In this document: piece by piece, positions 25,027 to 35,834 of the stretch
Numbering within the stretch: the first letter of the stretch is position 1
Layout of the letters: each line of letters starts with the position of its first letter
Source: Cranoglanis bouderius
Taxonomy: Eukaryota; Chordata; Actinopteri; Siluriformes; Cranoglanididae
Assembly (NCBI GenBank): GCA_023630585.1
Contig: CM042565.1
Location: 16,140,513 to 16,204,512, forward strand
DNA: 64,000 nt
Reading direction: 5' to 3'
Notes under the pieces: generated by a model
The model's database searches: none
What the model was told of the DNA's origin: nothing
What the model saw: the letters and a program-made list of their open reading frames with translations, nothing else
Program-made: the position numbers and the translations under genes

Positions 25027-25785
25027 CAAGGGAAAGAACTGCGCTTCCCATAATGCACTGCGATGATGTCATTCAGTCACGTTCCCTCCATTTTTAGCCT
25101 GTTTCTAACAACATTGTTGGGTATATTTGCCAGACTGATCTCTAATCTTTTCAACAAAAATCATGGAACAATCCCACAATGCAACACGACATTGATTCAT
25201 TCCTATGCCACATATTTCCATGGTTACAGCGACGTCTCTGATTGGTGTGTTTGGGATTCTCGGTACTGGAGGGTTTTGCTTTTTGGATTCTGATTCACGT
25301 AGAACTGAATCTTTGATAATAAAATGTTATTTGTTGAAAAATAAATAAATAAATAAAGTTGAATTATGCCCTCTACAGGAGCACATACCGCCGTTTAACA
25401 ATCTCGTAGCTCAGGTTTAAAAATGATGACTAAAATCAAAAGCTAAAGAGTTAAAAACCAAATTGTTGAACTCGATAGCCTTGTATTATAACCCATTACT
25501 GAGGTACAATCCGTCAGACTTTCTACACTAAAGACTAAGAACCTCTGCTTAATCCTTCATACAGCATTGCCCTCCAGTGGAGCATCAGATTTATCCATCA
25601 TGACTCGCCTATAAAGGGAAAAGCACATGGAATGAAATAAAGCAGCAGTTTGAACCTCCGTTTATTCCACATTTCAGTTCCCAGCGTTCCGAACTATCCT
25701 TTATTCCCAGAAGTGACACTTCAGATTGTGTCACCCAGCTTCAGGAAACGAAGCCCTTCTTCACCTCGGCATGCAAATCAAAGCT
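24872..25785. other. Unique sequence
   Basis: T-rich homopolymer 24,992-25,025. Nothing else recognised. Confidence 0.3.
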
Positions 25786-25787
25786 GC

Positions 25788-25790
<3 letters not shown>

Positions 25791-25864
<74 letters not shown>
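25791..25864. repeat. (GT)37 microsatellite
   Basis: Perfect GT run of 74 bp. Confidence 0.98.
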
Positions 25865-25865
<1 letters not shown>

Positions 25866-25980
25866 GGAAAGCAAATTGGATCGAATGTAATTCGGTTCGC
25901 ATGAGGGAACGAATCGATAATGCTGACAAACCGCTTTCAAACCAAAAGTGCCCACCTTGTTTAGAGCATTTTGTCTTCAC

Positions 25981-26893
25981 AGGTGGAGAGGAAGGAAGAG
26001 GAAGAGGAAGAGGAGGAGAAGGAGGAAGAGAAAAAAGGAGATGGTTGAAAAAGAGGGAAAAGAGGCAGAGGGGGAGGAGAAAAAGTAGGAGGAGGAAGAA
26101 AAAGAGGAGAAGGAAGAGGACGAAGAGATGGAGGAGGGGAAAAAGGAGGAGGAGGAGGAGAAGGAACAGGAAAAAGAGGAGGAAGAAAAGGATGAAGCAG
26201 AGTGAGAGGAGATGGAGGAGGGGGAGACGAGGAGGAGAAGAAGGGGGAGGAAGATGAAGAACAAGAGGAGGAGGAAAAGGAAAAAAGGGGAAGAGAAAGA
26301 GAATGATAAGGGCAAGAGGAAGAGGAGATGGAGGAGGGGAAGAAGAGGAGGAGCAGGAGGAGGAGAAAAAGAAAGAACAGGATAAGGAGGAGGAAGAAGT
26401 GGAAGCGGATGAAGAGGAGGAGGAGGGAAAGAGAAATGAAGATGGGGAAGAGGAGAAGAAGAAGGAGAAGAAGAAAAAGAAGAAGAAGAAGAAGGAGGAA
26501 GTTTAACCGGATGAGGATGAAGCTGATGAGAGGGAAGGGGAGGAGGAGGAAGAGGATGAGGAGGAAGAGGGAAGGAAAAATGAGGTGGGGGAAGAGGAGG
26601 AGGAGAAGAAGAAGAAAGATGCTAGGGCAGTGGTAGCTCAGTGGTTAAGACATTGGGCTACTGATAGGAAGGAAGAAGAAGAGATGGAGGAGAAGAAGAA
26701 GGAGAAGAAGAAGAAGAAGAAGAAAAGAAGGAAGATGAACAGGATGAGGATGAAGAGGATGAGAGGGAAGGGGGGGAGGAGGAAGAAGAAAAAGAGGAGG
26801 AAGATGAAGAGCAGAAGAAAGAGGAGGAGGAAGATGAGGAGTAGGAGGAAGAGGAAGAAGCAGAAAAAGAGGAGGAGGAGAAAGAGGAACCAC
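25981..26893 (+). repeat. 0.9-kb polypurine (GAG/GAA)n tract
   Basis: More than 900 bp almost purely A and G on the plus strand, irregular GAG, GAA and GGAG units. Interrupted at 26,622-26,668 by a fragment of a dispersed tRNA-like element. Open frames across it are Lys/Arg/Glu-only and are not genes. Confidence 0.97.
26622..26672 (+). mobile_element. Fragment of dispersed tRNA-like element
   Basis: GCAGTGGTAGCTCAGTGGTT continuing AAGACATTGGGCTACTGATA matches the head of a very common fish dispersed repeat with a tRNA-like A box. It stops at the GGAAGG word, where the purine tract resumes. Confidence 0.7.
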
Positions 26894-27016
26894 TTCATGG
26901 TTCTCAGTGTGATTTTCTGAGAAAGATTTCTTCCATTTCACATTGTCGATTAGCGCCCCGGCGTTGCTGACTCAAAATCTGGAAACAGATTAACCTGAAC
27001 TCACCTGTGGAGAACT

Positions 27017-27017
<1 letters not shown>

Positions 27018-27051
<34 letters not shown>

Positions 27052-27067
27052 CACACACACACACACA
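27018..27067. repeat. (AC)n microsatellite
   Basis: AC run with one GC interruption. Confidence 0.95.
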
Positions 27068-27337
27068 GTCATGGATAAAACTTCCCTTAGACATTCAACC
27101 TTCATAGTAACAACTTTGTTTCTGAATGAATCTGATAAATGCTTTTCAGCCAATGGAAAGTCGTACATCACTGTCAGTGCTAAATGTCACACACTAGCAC
27201 GGTGGCGTAATTACGGCCAGAAAGAAAACACACGTCCTCATGAGAAAAAAGAAAAACCAAAAAAAGTCAAAAAACACATGCATAAGCAGTGAGCAAGAAA
27301 TGTGTTTAATGAAACCTAGTTTATATTTTAAATGATC

Positions 27338-27852
27338 AGTATTCCATCTCAGTGATAAAAGAGTACCAGCAAGAATGAAAGGAAAGGTGTACAGGACAGT
27401 AGTGAGACCAGCGATGTTGTATGGTTTGGAGACAGTTGCACTGAGGAAAAGACAGGAGGAAGAGTTAGAGGTAGCAGAGTTGAAGATGTTGATGTTCTCT
27501 TTGGGAGTGACGAGGATGGATAGGATCAGGAATGAGTACATCAGAGGGACAGCACATGTGAGATGTTTTGGAGACAAAGTTAGAGAGGCCAGGTTGAGAT
27601 GGTTTGGACATGTTCAGAGGAGGGAGAGTGAATATATCGGTAAAAGGATGCCGAGGTTAGAGCTGCCAGGCAGGAGGCCGAGAGGAAGACCAAAGAGGAG
27701 GTTTATGGATGTAGTGAAGGAGGACATGAAGGTAGTCGGTCTGAGAGAAGAGGATGCAGGGGATAGGGCTAGATGGAGGCAGATGATTCGCTGTGGCGAC
27801 CCCTGAAGGGAACAGCCGAAAGGAAAAGAAGAAGAAGAGTATTCCATCTCAG
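27338..27852 (+). mobile_element. 5'-truncated LINE insertion with 15-bp TSD
   Basis: The 15-bp word AGTATTCCATCTCAG is present at 27,338-27,352 and again, unchanged, at 27,838-27,852. Between them lies a 485-bp LINE 3' end closing with CTGTGGCGACCCCTGAAGGG, AACAGCCGAAAGG and a short (GAA)n tail. A perfect duplication, 5' truncation and an open reading frame point to a fairly recent target-primed insertion. Confidence 0.92.
27375..27806 (+). pseudogene. C-terminal part of LINE reverse transcriptase ORF
   Basis: 143 codons open to a natural stop right before the LINE 3' UTR. Motifs of the C-terminal region of RTE-like fish LINE proteins are readable: VRPAMLYGLETVALRKRQEE, MDRIRNEYIRGTAHV, LRWFGHVQRRESEYIGKRM and PGRRPRGRPKRRFMDVVKED. 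The catalytic RT domain and endonuclease are missing because of 5' truncation, so it cannot mobilise itself. RTE-like placement is by motif memory; another RT clade with this C-terminus is possible. Confidence 0.85.
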
Positions 27853-27854
27853 AA

Positions 27855-28020
27855 GCAGAACCTTTTACGAGGCTAAGAACCCTTCATTATCCTGTGAACC
27901 TTTAAAGAACCCGTTCAGTTCACTAAATTTGTGCCACACACTTACCCAGGTAATACACACACTATTTAAAACAGAGTTCTTTAAGGGTTCATTGGATAAA
28001 TAAGGGTTCTAGCTTACAAA
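27855..28020. repeat. GGGTTCT-type repeat sequence
   Basis: AACCTTTAAAGAACCC, CTTTAAGGGTTCATTGGATA and AATAAGGGTTCTAG. Similar words resume at 29,510-29,570, so the Tc1 element at 28,021-29,501 appears to have inserted into this repeat. Confidence 0.55.
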
Positions 28021-29501
28021 AAATTTGCTGTCCCCTCAAAATAACTCAACACACAGCCATTAATGTCTAAACCGCTGGCAACAAAAGTGAGTACACCCCT
28101 AAGTGAAAATATTCAAATTGGGCCCAAAGTGTCAATATTTTGTGTGGCCACCATTATTTTCCAGCACTGCCTTAAATGGGCATGGAGTTCACCAGAGCTT
28201 CACAAGTTGCCACTGGAGTCCTCTTCCACTCCTCCATGACGACATCACAGAACTTTTGGATGTTAGAGACCTTGTGCTCCTCCACCTTCCATTTGAGGAT
28301 GCCCCACAGATGCTCAATAGGATTTAGGTCTGGAGACATGCTTGGCCAGTCCATCACCTTTACCCTCAGCTTCTTTAGCAAGGCAGTGGTCATCTTGGAG
28401 GTTTGTTTGGGGTCGTTATCATGTTGGAATACTGCCCTGTGGCCCAGTTTCCGAAGGGAGGGGATCATGCTGTGCTTCAGTATGTCACAGTACATGTTGG
28501 CATTAGCTCCCCAGTGCCGGCAGTACTCATGCAGCCCCAGACCATAACACTCCCACCACCATGCTTGACTGTAGGCAAGACACACTTGTCTTTCTACTCC
28601 TCACCTGGTTGCCGCCACACATGCTTGACACCATCTGAACCAAATAAGTTTATCTTGGTCTCATCAGACCACAGGACATGGTTCCAGTAATCCATGTCCT
28701 TAGTCTGCTTGTCTTCAGCAAACTGTTTGCGGGCTTTCTTCTGCATCATCTTTAGAAGAGGCTTCCTTCTGGGACGACAGCCATGCAGACCAGTGTGATG
28801 CAGTGTGCGGCGTATGGTCTGAGCACTGACAGGCTGACCCCCCCACCCCTTCAACCTCTGCAGCAATGCTGGCAGCACTCTTACATCTATTCTGCAAAGC
28901 CAACCTCTGGATATGATGCTGAGCACGTGCACTCAACTTCTTTGGTCGACCACGGCGAGGCCTGTTCTGAGTGGAACCTGTCCTGTTAAACCGCTGTATG
29001 GTCTTGGCCACCGTGCTGCAGCTCAGTTTCAGGGTGTTGGCAATCTTCTTATAGCCTAGGCCATCTTTATGTAGAGCAACAATTCTTTTTTTCAGATCCT
29101 CAGAGAGTTCTTTGCCATGAGGTGCCATGTTGAACTTCCAGTGACCAGTATGAGAGAGTGTGAGAGCGATAACACCAAACTTAACACACCTGCTCCCCAT
29201 TCACACCTGAGACCTTGTAACACTAACGAGTCACATGACACCGCGGAGGGAAAATGGCTAATTGGGCCCAATTTGGACAGTTTCAGTTAGGGGTGTACTC
29301 ACTTTTGTTGCCAGTGGTTTAGACATTAATGGCTGTCTGTTGAGTTATTTTGAGGGGACAGCAAATTTACACTGTTATACAAGCTGTACACTCACTACTT
29401 TACATTGTAGCAAAGTGTCATTTCTTCATTGTCGTCCCATGAAAAGTTATAATAAAATATTTACAAAAATGTGAGGGGTGTACTCACTTTTGTGCAACAA
29501 T
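28021..29501 (-). mobile_element. Tc1-like transposon, left end truncated
   Basis: The right side has the complete arrangement: outer GAGGGGTGTACTCACTTTTG near 29,473, GGGACAGCAAATTTACAC near 29,357 and inner AGGGGTGTACTCACTTTTGT near 29,288. The left side has only the inner part (AATTTGCTGTCCCCTCAAAA at 28,022, AACAAAAGTGAGTACACCCC at 28,080); the outer ~170 bp of the left inverted repeat is missing. Without it the element could not be excised. Confidence 0.93.
28132..29128 (-). pseudogene. Tc1-like transposase pseudogene
   Basis: Starts MAPHGKELSEDLKKRIVALH at 29,128 on the minus strand and ends ENNGGHTKY-stop at 28,132. The N-terminal helix-turn-helix region (YKKIANTLKLSCSTVAKTIQ, then GRPKKLS) is intact. 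A frameshift near 29,000-28,880 moves to another frame (TIRRTLHHTGLHGCRPRRKP). A stop and shift near 28,590 separate the first catalytic block (VLWSDETKINLFG) from the rest (FQHDNDPKQTSK; SPDLNPIEHLWG). A last shift near 28,172 precedes the true C-terminus. All three acidic catalytic residues (D, D, E) are still present, unlike the copy at 17,911-18,876. Confidence 0.93.
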
Positions 29502-29748
29502 TATGGAGTTAATACATGCGGTCTTATGGGGAAAAAAGGGTTCTTCAAGGGTTCTTTATGAGTAAGTGAAAAGTGACTGTGGAAAAGAAGCCTTGTGATA
29601 GTAAATTTTTTTTTTACTTAGTAAAGAATGACGTAATTTTTATCCATTTGTATTTACATTTAACGCTGTGGAACGTCCATGAAGATCCGGTTCTCCCTTA
29701 CGTACGTTACAGCACCTACTGTATAAACAGATGTTCCCTCACCGGTTT

Positions 29749-29752
<4 letters not shown>

Positions 29753-29796
<44 letters not shown>
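29753..29796. repeat. (CT)n microsatellite
   Basis: CT run of about 44 bp, next to a reversed ~610-bp repeat copy. Confidence 0.95.
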
Positions 29797-29799
<3 letters not shown>

Positions 29800-30110
29800 G
29801 TTAATAAAAACGAAGCTTGTCATGTTACAAAGAAACCAAAAACCTCATAAACTCCTCTGCCCTGAAGATGTCAGAGAGCATAAAGGATTTTTACAAAGTG
29901 TTGTGACACTGGAGACTCCTTCCATAAACGTTAAATAAATGTCTCCTCGCAGAAAAACTCTTTTTTTTTTCTCGTAAATCTGTTCTACAGAAACAATAAC
30001 GTGCGAGAACAAACACAAAAAACACGTGATGAGAAAATTAATCAACACCTCCTGAGAATTCAAGTCTGATTGGTCAGACAGAGCATGACCTAGAGAGGAA
30101 ATAAAATCTA
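29800..30110 (-). repeat. Partial ~610-bp repeat copy, reversed
   Basis: ACACTGGAGACTCCTTCCAT, AACGTTAAATAAATG, TTAATCAACACCTCCTGAGA and TCTGATTGGTCAGA appear in the reverse order of the 45,460-46,050 copy. Confidence 0.75.
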
Positions 30111-30269
30111 GGTGGTGAAATTTTCCTTTGTAATACGCTCAGCATTAGTGTGTGCGGGTTTACACAACTGTGAGCCATCAGAATAACGAGGGCCAAACGC
30201 AAACCCCTTCGAGGAGCCGAGAAACAAAGAACCCCAGCGGCGAAAGTAAACACACAGACAGCCCGAATT

Positions 30270-30560
30270 CCTTTAATTTGTTCCCGATCACACGTTTCTC
30301 ATTGCGCTCCAACATGGCGCCTTGTTTCCTGCCTGCTTTATCTGTCCTGCTGCTGCAGATGGCTGTGTGAAGGAGACTGCAGTCTTTTTCCTCATTGGCA
30401 CCCTGGCAGCCTGGAGCAGAAGCCATTAGGGCCCATTAGTGTTCGAGCTGAAGCCGTCCCGCCTCGGCCTCCCACCGATAAGAGGCTCTCGGCTCTGGAC
30501 GTCTCTCTAATGAGCAGCTCTGCTGTCCTACACGCGCCAAAATGGGAAGCCTGGGATGTG
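30270..30560. promoter_or_regulatory. Candidate conserved non-coding element
   Basis: Repeat-free and GC-balanced. It has clustered homeodomain-core words (CCATTAGGGCCCATTAG, which is nearly palindromic; CTCTCTAATGAGC) and a GATA word (CGATAAGAGGC). No long ORF or splice pattern. Texture only; not tested by alignment. Confidence 0.3.
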
Positions 30561-30712
30561 GAATGCTTTCTCTTTTTTTTTCTTTCTCTCTCTGTCGCTT
30601 CATTTTTAGAGGCCCGGAGGCTAAAAGAACGTACTTGTCTCGTCCATGGTGAAGCAATAGCACTTTTTTTTTTCATTTCTGGTTAATCTGAGGCCGTGGT
30701 TAAACTCACGCG

Positions 30713-30753
30713 AGAGAGAGAGAGAGAGAGAGAAAGAAAGAGAGAGAGAGAGT
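30713..30753. repeat. (GA)n microsatellite
   Basis: GA run with AAAGAAAG interruption. Confidence 0.95.
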
Positions 30754-30754
30754 G

Positions 30755-32325
30755 TGATGAGATGTGAAAGGGTAAATCAGGAGCGCCGTCTGTCCTCGAC
30801 ACAGTCCAATCTGTGACAAATGGCAAATAAAGCGTGTCCTCACAGGACGGCCGTGTTTATTTAACATCTCCAGGAAGAGGTGCTGTACAAACTCCGGGGG
30901 TCGTATGACAACGAGTCTAATTAAACACCGAGTTATTTGTTAGGAGGATGAAAAAAAAAAAGAAAAAATACAGTCCTCCTGCTGATGCCAATGAAATAAA
31001 CATCTCAGTGGTATTTAATGAGACGTGGATTTGCACGGTGATTATTTTATTATACGCTGTGCAAACCTGATCAGATCTAACACATGCAGATAGAGTTCAA
31101 GAAGAAAAAAAATCTAAATGTAACTGCAAACGGATAAAAATGGTCATTCTTTAATTTAAAAAATGTAACAAAAGCAAAATAAAACACATCATGGGGAAAT
31201 AATCTGATGAGGTTCGCTCTGCTTAACTCCGCTCCGTCGTGCCACGTCATCGTTGATTATTGATTATTTTCCTAAAACCGCACAACACAGAGCGGTTTAT
31301 TCTTTGCGTAGTGTTACATACATGCCAGCAGGAAAAAATGCTGTTATTTATTTATTTATTTTTACAAACATAAGAGCATTGAGCTGTGTTTTCGGCAGAA
31401 GTACCCTGAAAAGAATTCGACGCAGTTCAGGTCATTCAGCAGTTCAGCAGAGCAATTATCACTCGGCTACGTTCTGAAGTCGTTCGTTCGCAGCCTCTCG
31501 CCCTCTTTCTAAATGACTCTCGCAGCTGTGCTTCATCGAGCCGCCGCCAAACGCAGTTTCACACCGACAATATAGCGATCGCACCGCGGGTGAGAAAGCC
31601 GCGAAGGAGTCACGACCTGTGAGGCATCTTGTGAAAGATGGCGGATCGGCCTTGTTCGAACGCACCGGGCTTCGACTGCCACCTCTGGGAACGGTGAATT
31701 AGGAAGGCGTCTGAGCAAAGTGCATTGTTAAGGCGTGACATGATGGATGTCGGGAGCGGTCCTTGCGGAAGAACATGATTCCACTTCGCGTTTAACTGGC
31801 AGGACTGGCAGGGCGATCCGGAGGGAGCCGAGCGACCGTAAACCGCCGGGCCGAGGTGCTTAACAAAACGTTCTCACGGGTTTTGGAAGCTGAGAGTTAA
31901 TTACACTCAAGACCTAACAGGCTTTAACATGCTACACATACAACTCACTGTTGATCCATGTCCTATAACAGCAACTCTAACATATTTATATGTTAATGCG
32001 CTCCTTTTAGGACAGACGAGTTTACGCTTTTCGTGGTTTCTTCTTTGGTGATTTTGTAGGAGGAGTAACATAAAATTCAAAATGGCCGCCATTCCAATAT
32101 GGAGGACACTGAAAGACTTATAACTATCACACTTGTCACGAGGAATCAATAGAAATCGAAAGATGATGCCGTGACAATCCGTGTATGGAGTTATAGATGG
32201 AAATGTGTGTCTAACTTTGGACCTGTTGGTGGTGCTAGAGGGTTTAAAGATGAGAAGACTTAATCAGTGAGCTACATTTCATTCACAAAAAAGCGAAGTG
32301 AACAGTTCATGTGTAATATGATGTG
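30755..32325. other. Mostly unique sequence with one repeat piece
   Basis: 31,125-31,315 is a partial plus-strand copy of the ~610-bp repeat (GTTGATTATTGATTATTTTCCT, split as GTTGATTATT and GATTATTTTCCTAAAACC; GAGCGGTTTATTCTTTG). The rest holds no recognised gene. 31,480-31,880 is GC-rich and repeat-free. Confidence 0.4.
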
Positions 32326-32328
32326 TAA

Positions 32329-32329
32329 T

Positions 32330-32374
<45 letters not shown>

Positions 32375-32398
32375 TATTATTATTATTATTATTATTAT
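32329..32398. repeat. (AAT)n(ATT)n inverted-repeat microsatellite
   Basis: About 14 AAT units followed directly by about 9 ATT units. The two halves are complementary, so the strand can fold into a near-perfect hairpin or a cruciform. Confidence 0.95.
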
Positions 32399-32399
32399 A

Positions 32400-34970
32400 C
32401 AAAGAAGAAAACATATCATCACTATAGGGCTCCTGTGCCTTCAGTGCTTGGACCCCTAATTATCTACATCGCTCCAACACAGTAAATCAGTAAATCTAGC
32501 AAACACAAACAGCAAAATATTTAACTCTAATGTAAACTACAACAATGTCTGGCAGAGGATTAAATGCATGTAAATGGTATTTTTTTAGTCTAACAGGCTT
32601 AAAGTGTACCGGCATACTAAGCCCGTGATATCGGATTTCACGGATATCCTACTCTGAAGTTATCGTACCGTTCCAACCCGTCGTATAAACTTCAGTGAAC
32701 AGATATTCGTCTTTTCAGGACTCTTTGAACCGTCCTCCATCTTCTAGTTCTTTCATCATGGACTGTGAAGTAACAGAGAAGCAATACTCCAGCGTGAGAA
32801 TTCAAATTAAGCGAGAAGCCGTTCGAGAGCCTTTCGACTCAAAGCACATTAGTGCACAATAGATCAGCGCTCACAGAAGCCTTTTCATGTGGCGTTTGGA
32901 GAGACACGTGCTTTTATGTGACGTTTAATAGAGACGTTTTTGCGTGCTTCGAGCTCATTACCAGGCTGAAGTCGTACAAATATCACAATCCTGTGGGTTT
33001 AAGATGAGTCAGAAATCCTTAATAAGCCAGAACGAACTCAGTCCACGAACAGATCGACTGCTGAGTCAGTCTCCTGGCATTTCAGTCCACAAAGAGATGT
33101 GATACATACATGTGACACACACACACACATTTTTATTAACCATCATTATCCAACATGAAACTACTTCTTGGTTCAGTTTCTCAAAATCATGTTAGCAACC
33201 ATTTATAACTCAGATGAATATCACAGAGGTCACCATCGGGTCAGTTCTGACGCTAAAAGCAGGGTTGCCAGGTCTGCGTCACGAAATCAGCCTCAGTAAA
33301 ACGATTCCAAATCCAAAATTCACGACTACGGCTGTTAAATCAATCATAACGATATAGCCGTCATAAAACCATGCAGTTTTGCAAAAAAAGTCCTAAAATG
33401 GCCGTTGTATTATTAGACCTATTAATAATGAGAATTGGTAAACCAAATTACTGACGCACAACGAGTGTGATTATACTGTAAAAGTAGTGTATTATTTTTT
33501 ATTTCATGCTTTTGCCATCGTTAAAAAACATTAGTTCTCAGGATCAGAGTGAGATAACACCCTTAGAGACGTAACCATAGCAACAAACTTTGTTAGCAAT
33601 ATGTTAAGGTATAATATAGAGTACTGTGTGTGTGTGTGTGTGTGTGTGTATAGGAAGGAAGAGTATATATATAATATATCATTTTTTTATGGAGTATTAT
33701 GGCCACTCAGAGAGAGAGGAGGTTAGATGTTAGATTGCAAACTATGGAAATGGAAATTATATAAATATATGCATTTTAGTAGAATCCTAAAGGGGGGGGG
33801 GGGGGAGTGAATAAAGGAAAAGGAAGAGAAAGAAAAAAATCAATAAAACGAAACAAATAAACACAAAAGAGATTCATTATTATGCACATTAAAAAAAAAA
33901 CAAATTGGCATGTGTTTTTAAAAGAATATATTTACATTTTACTGAAGGGATAGTACATAAAAATATCAAATTTACATGTATTTTGTTAGGACTTAGAAAT
34001 AAATGAACTTATAAATCATTTAAGTTCATACATTTCAGTGGACTCTTAAAGCCACTAAGCCACCGAGAAGTAACAAAAAGCAAGAGACAGAAAAAAAGAA
34101 CGAATAAAATATAAACACAGATGAAAAGGGTAAAGAGAAAAGAAAGAGAAGGGATGAAAATGAGAGAGAGAAAATTAATTAATTAAAAAAGATCATAAAA
34201 ATAGAAGAAGAAAAAAAGAATTTACAAAAAAAAAAAATAAGAAGAGGAATTAAGAAGAATAATCTCGTCCTGTATATCATGTAGGAACACACCATAAAAA
34301 ATTAACATCAGCTCGTTTTAAACTTTCTGGTCGTCATAGCCGTGGTCAAACTTTTATTTATTTATTTATTTTGTCTGTAGTCCCATGTTTTTACATCAAG
34401 ATGCTTCATTTCCTTTCTATCTTTTGCGAAGTGAACAGAACACGAGGTTTAATCCTGGCTATTTTTTTTTTCTTTCTTCCTTTCTTTCTTTCCAATAAGA
34501 ACAGAGAACCTGACTCAAGCAACGACTCAGCGTGTGGTCAAAAATTCGTGATGATCTCCGGAGAGTTTAGAGGATGAAAGCAATCCATCTGCACCTCCTC
34601 CAGAGCTCTCGTCCTTCCACATCTCTCTCTGTCTGTCTCTCTCTCTCTCTCTCTCCATCTCAAGAAGTGGATGGAGCATCACAATGACAGAGGAGATCTG
34701 ACCAGGTAAAGAGGGGGTGCGTTAACTTTTGCTCACCTTCGTGGGAGGTTTAGAGGTGACTCTGATATTCTGAGTGAGTGTTTATTTGGAAACAATAGAC
34801 TCCTTTTCTGCACTGACCTTTTCCCCCAGTGTGGCTCCGGGTGTGACGGCCGCTCGTCTTGTGAAACAAAAGGCCGAGCGGTCGCCTGACGCAAAGGCAA
34901 TAAAAGTTGGAAGACACTCCCTCTGTGCCGGCGTCTTGGTGTGTGACGGCCACACGCGTGGATGTACTAG
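32400..34970. other. AT-rich unique sequence
   Basis: Short TG run at 33,627-33,649, G-run at 33,792-33,806 and purine-rich DNA at 34,070-34,250. No gene or transposon recognised. Confidence 0.3.
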
Positions 34971-34976
34971 AATGTA

Positions 34977-34978
<2 letters not shown>

Positions 34979-35037
<59 letters not shown>
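34979..35037. repeat. (GT)n microsatellite
   Basis: Perfect GT run of about 59 bp. Confidence 0.98.
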
Positions 35038-35041
<4 letters not shown>

Positions 35042-35449
35042 ATCAAAGTGTCTGAGGTTTTCTGAAACCACCTCATGTGATCCTCATACTCTATACCAGT
35101 CTTAGATTGTATCATCTTACTTACTAGCCTAGCTTGCTCTTTAGATTAGATCTATCAGATTTTATCAGATGTATCAGTAATGCTGATGAAATAAAGATGG
35201 TTTTAACTTAAAAAAAAAAAAAAAAATACACATGCTGGAATTTACCTCCACTGTTGTTACAATCCATTGTACTCTGAAATCTGAGATTCTGAGTCCAATT
35301 TTCCCATTGGTCCAATCTAAACGTGTTCTGGTGCTTCCGCTCAGAAAAGCATGGAACCCGGAGCAAGGTCATACTTGTATGACAAAAGCTACACATCATG
35401 TAAAATCAGGTTTTAATAAGAAGTAAACAATGCAAAGGGAAATCTGTTT

Positions 35450-35830
35450 AGCTGGATAGTTAGCTATCAATTGCTAGTTAGCATTCAATGGCTAGGTTGT
35501 TTTTTTTTGTTGTTTTTTTTTTACTCGCTAGCTTTCCTTCTGCTTGCCAATTAGCTGTCACTTCCTAGTTAGCTTTTGTTTGCTACTTAGCAAGGTTTCA
35601 AAATGATTCTATTGTATTGTATATTGTTTTTCCTTGCTAGTTCACTGTCACTTGCTAATTAGCATCCACTGGCTAGGATTCTTTTTACTCGCTAGCTTGT
35701 ATTTTCTTGCTAGTTTGTATTTCTGCCACCTTTTAGTGTCCCTGTTTGCTAGTTAACTGTCACTTGCTAGTTAGCCTTTGTTTGCTACTTAGCTAGGTTT
35801 CAAAATTAGTTTATTATATTGCATATTTCA
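35450..35830. repeat. Imperfect tandem duplication rich in GCTAGTTAGC
   Basis: Two copies of about 190 bp. Each runs through a GCTAR-TTAGCAT block, ACTCGCTAGCTT, CTAGTTAGC and TTTGTTTGCTACTTAGC and ends with GGTTTCAAAAT. Single elements of the same wording occur at 9160-9380 and, reversed, at 39,045-39,112. Confidence 0.75.
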
Positions 35831-35834
35831 TATA

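Noticed and set aside
25793..26920. Several Cys-Val, Arg/Lys and Glu-rich frames
   Set aside because: They read through the GT microsatellite and the polypurine tract.
28176..28547. 123-codon plus-strand frame opposite the Tc1 transposase
   Set aside because: Shadow of the minus-strand transposase remnant; the transposon ends and D-D-E motifs fix the coding strand as minus.
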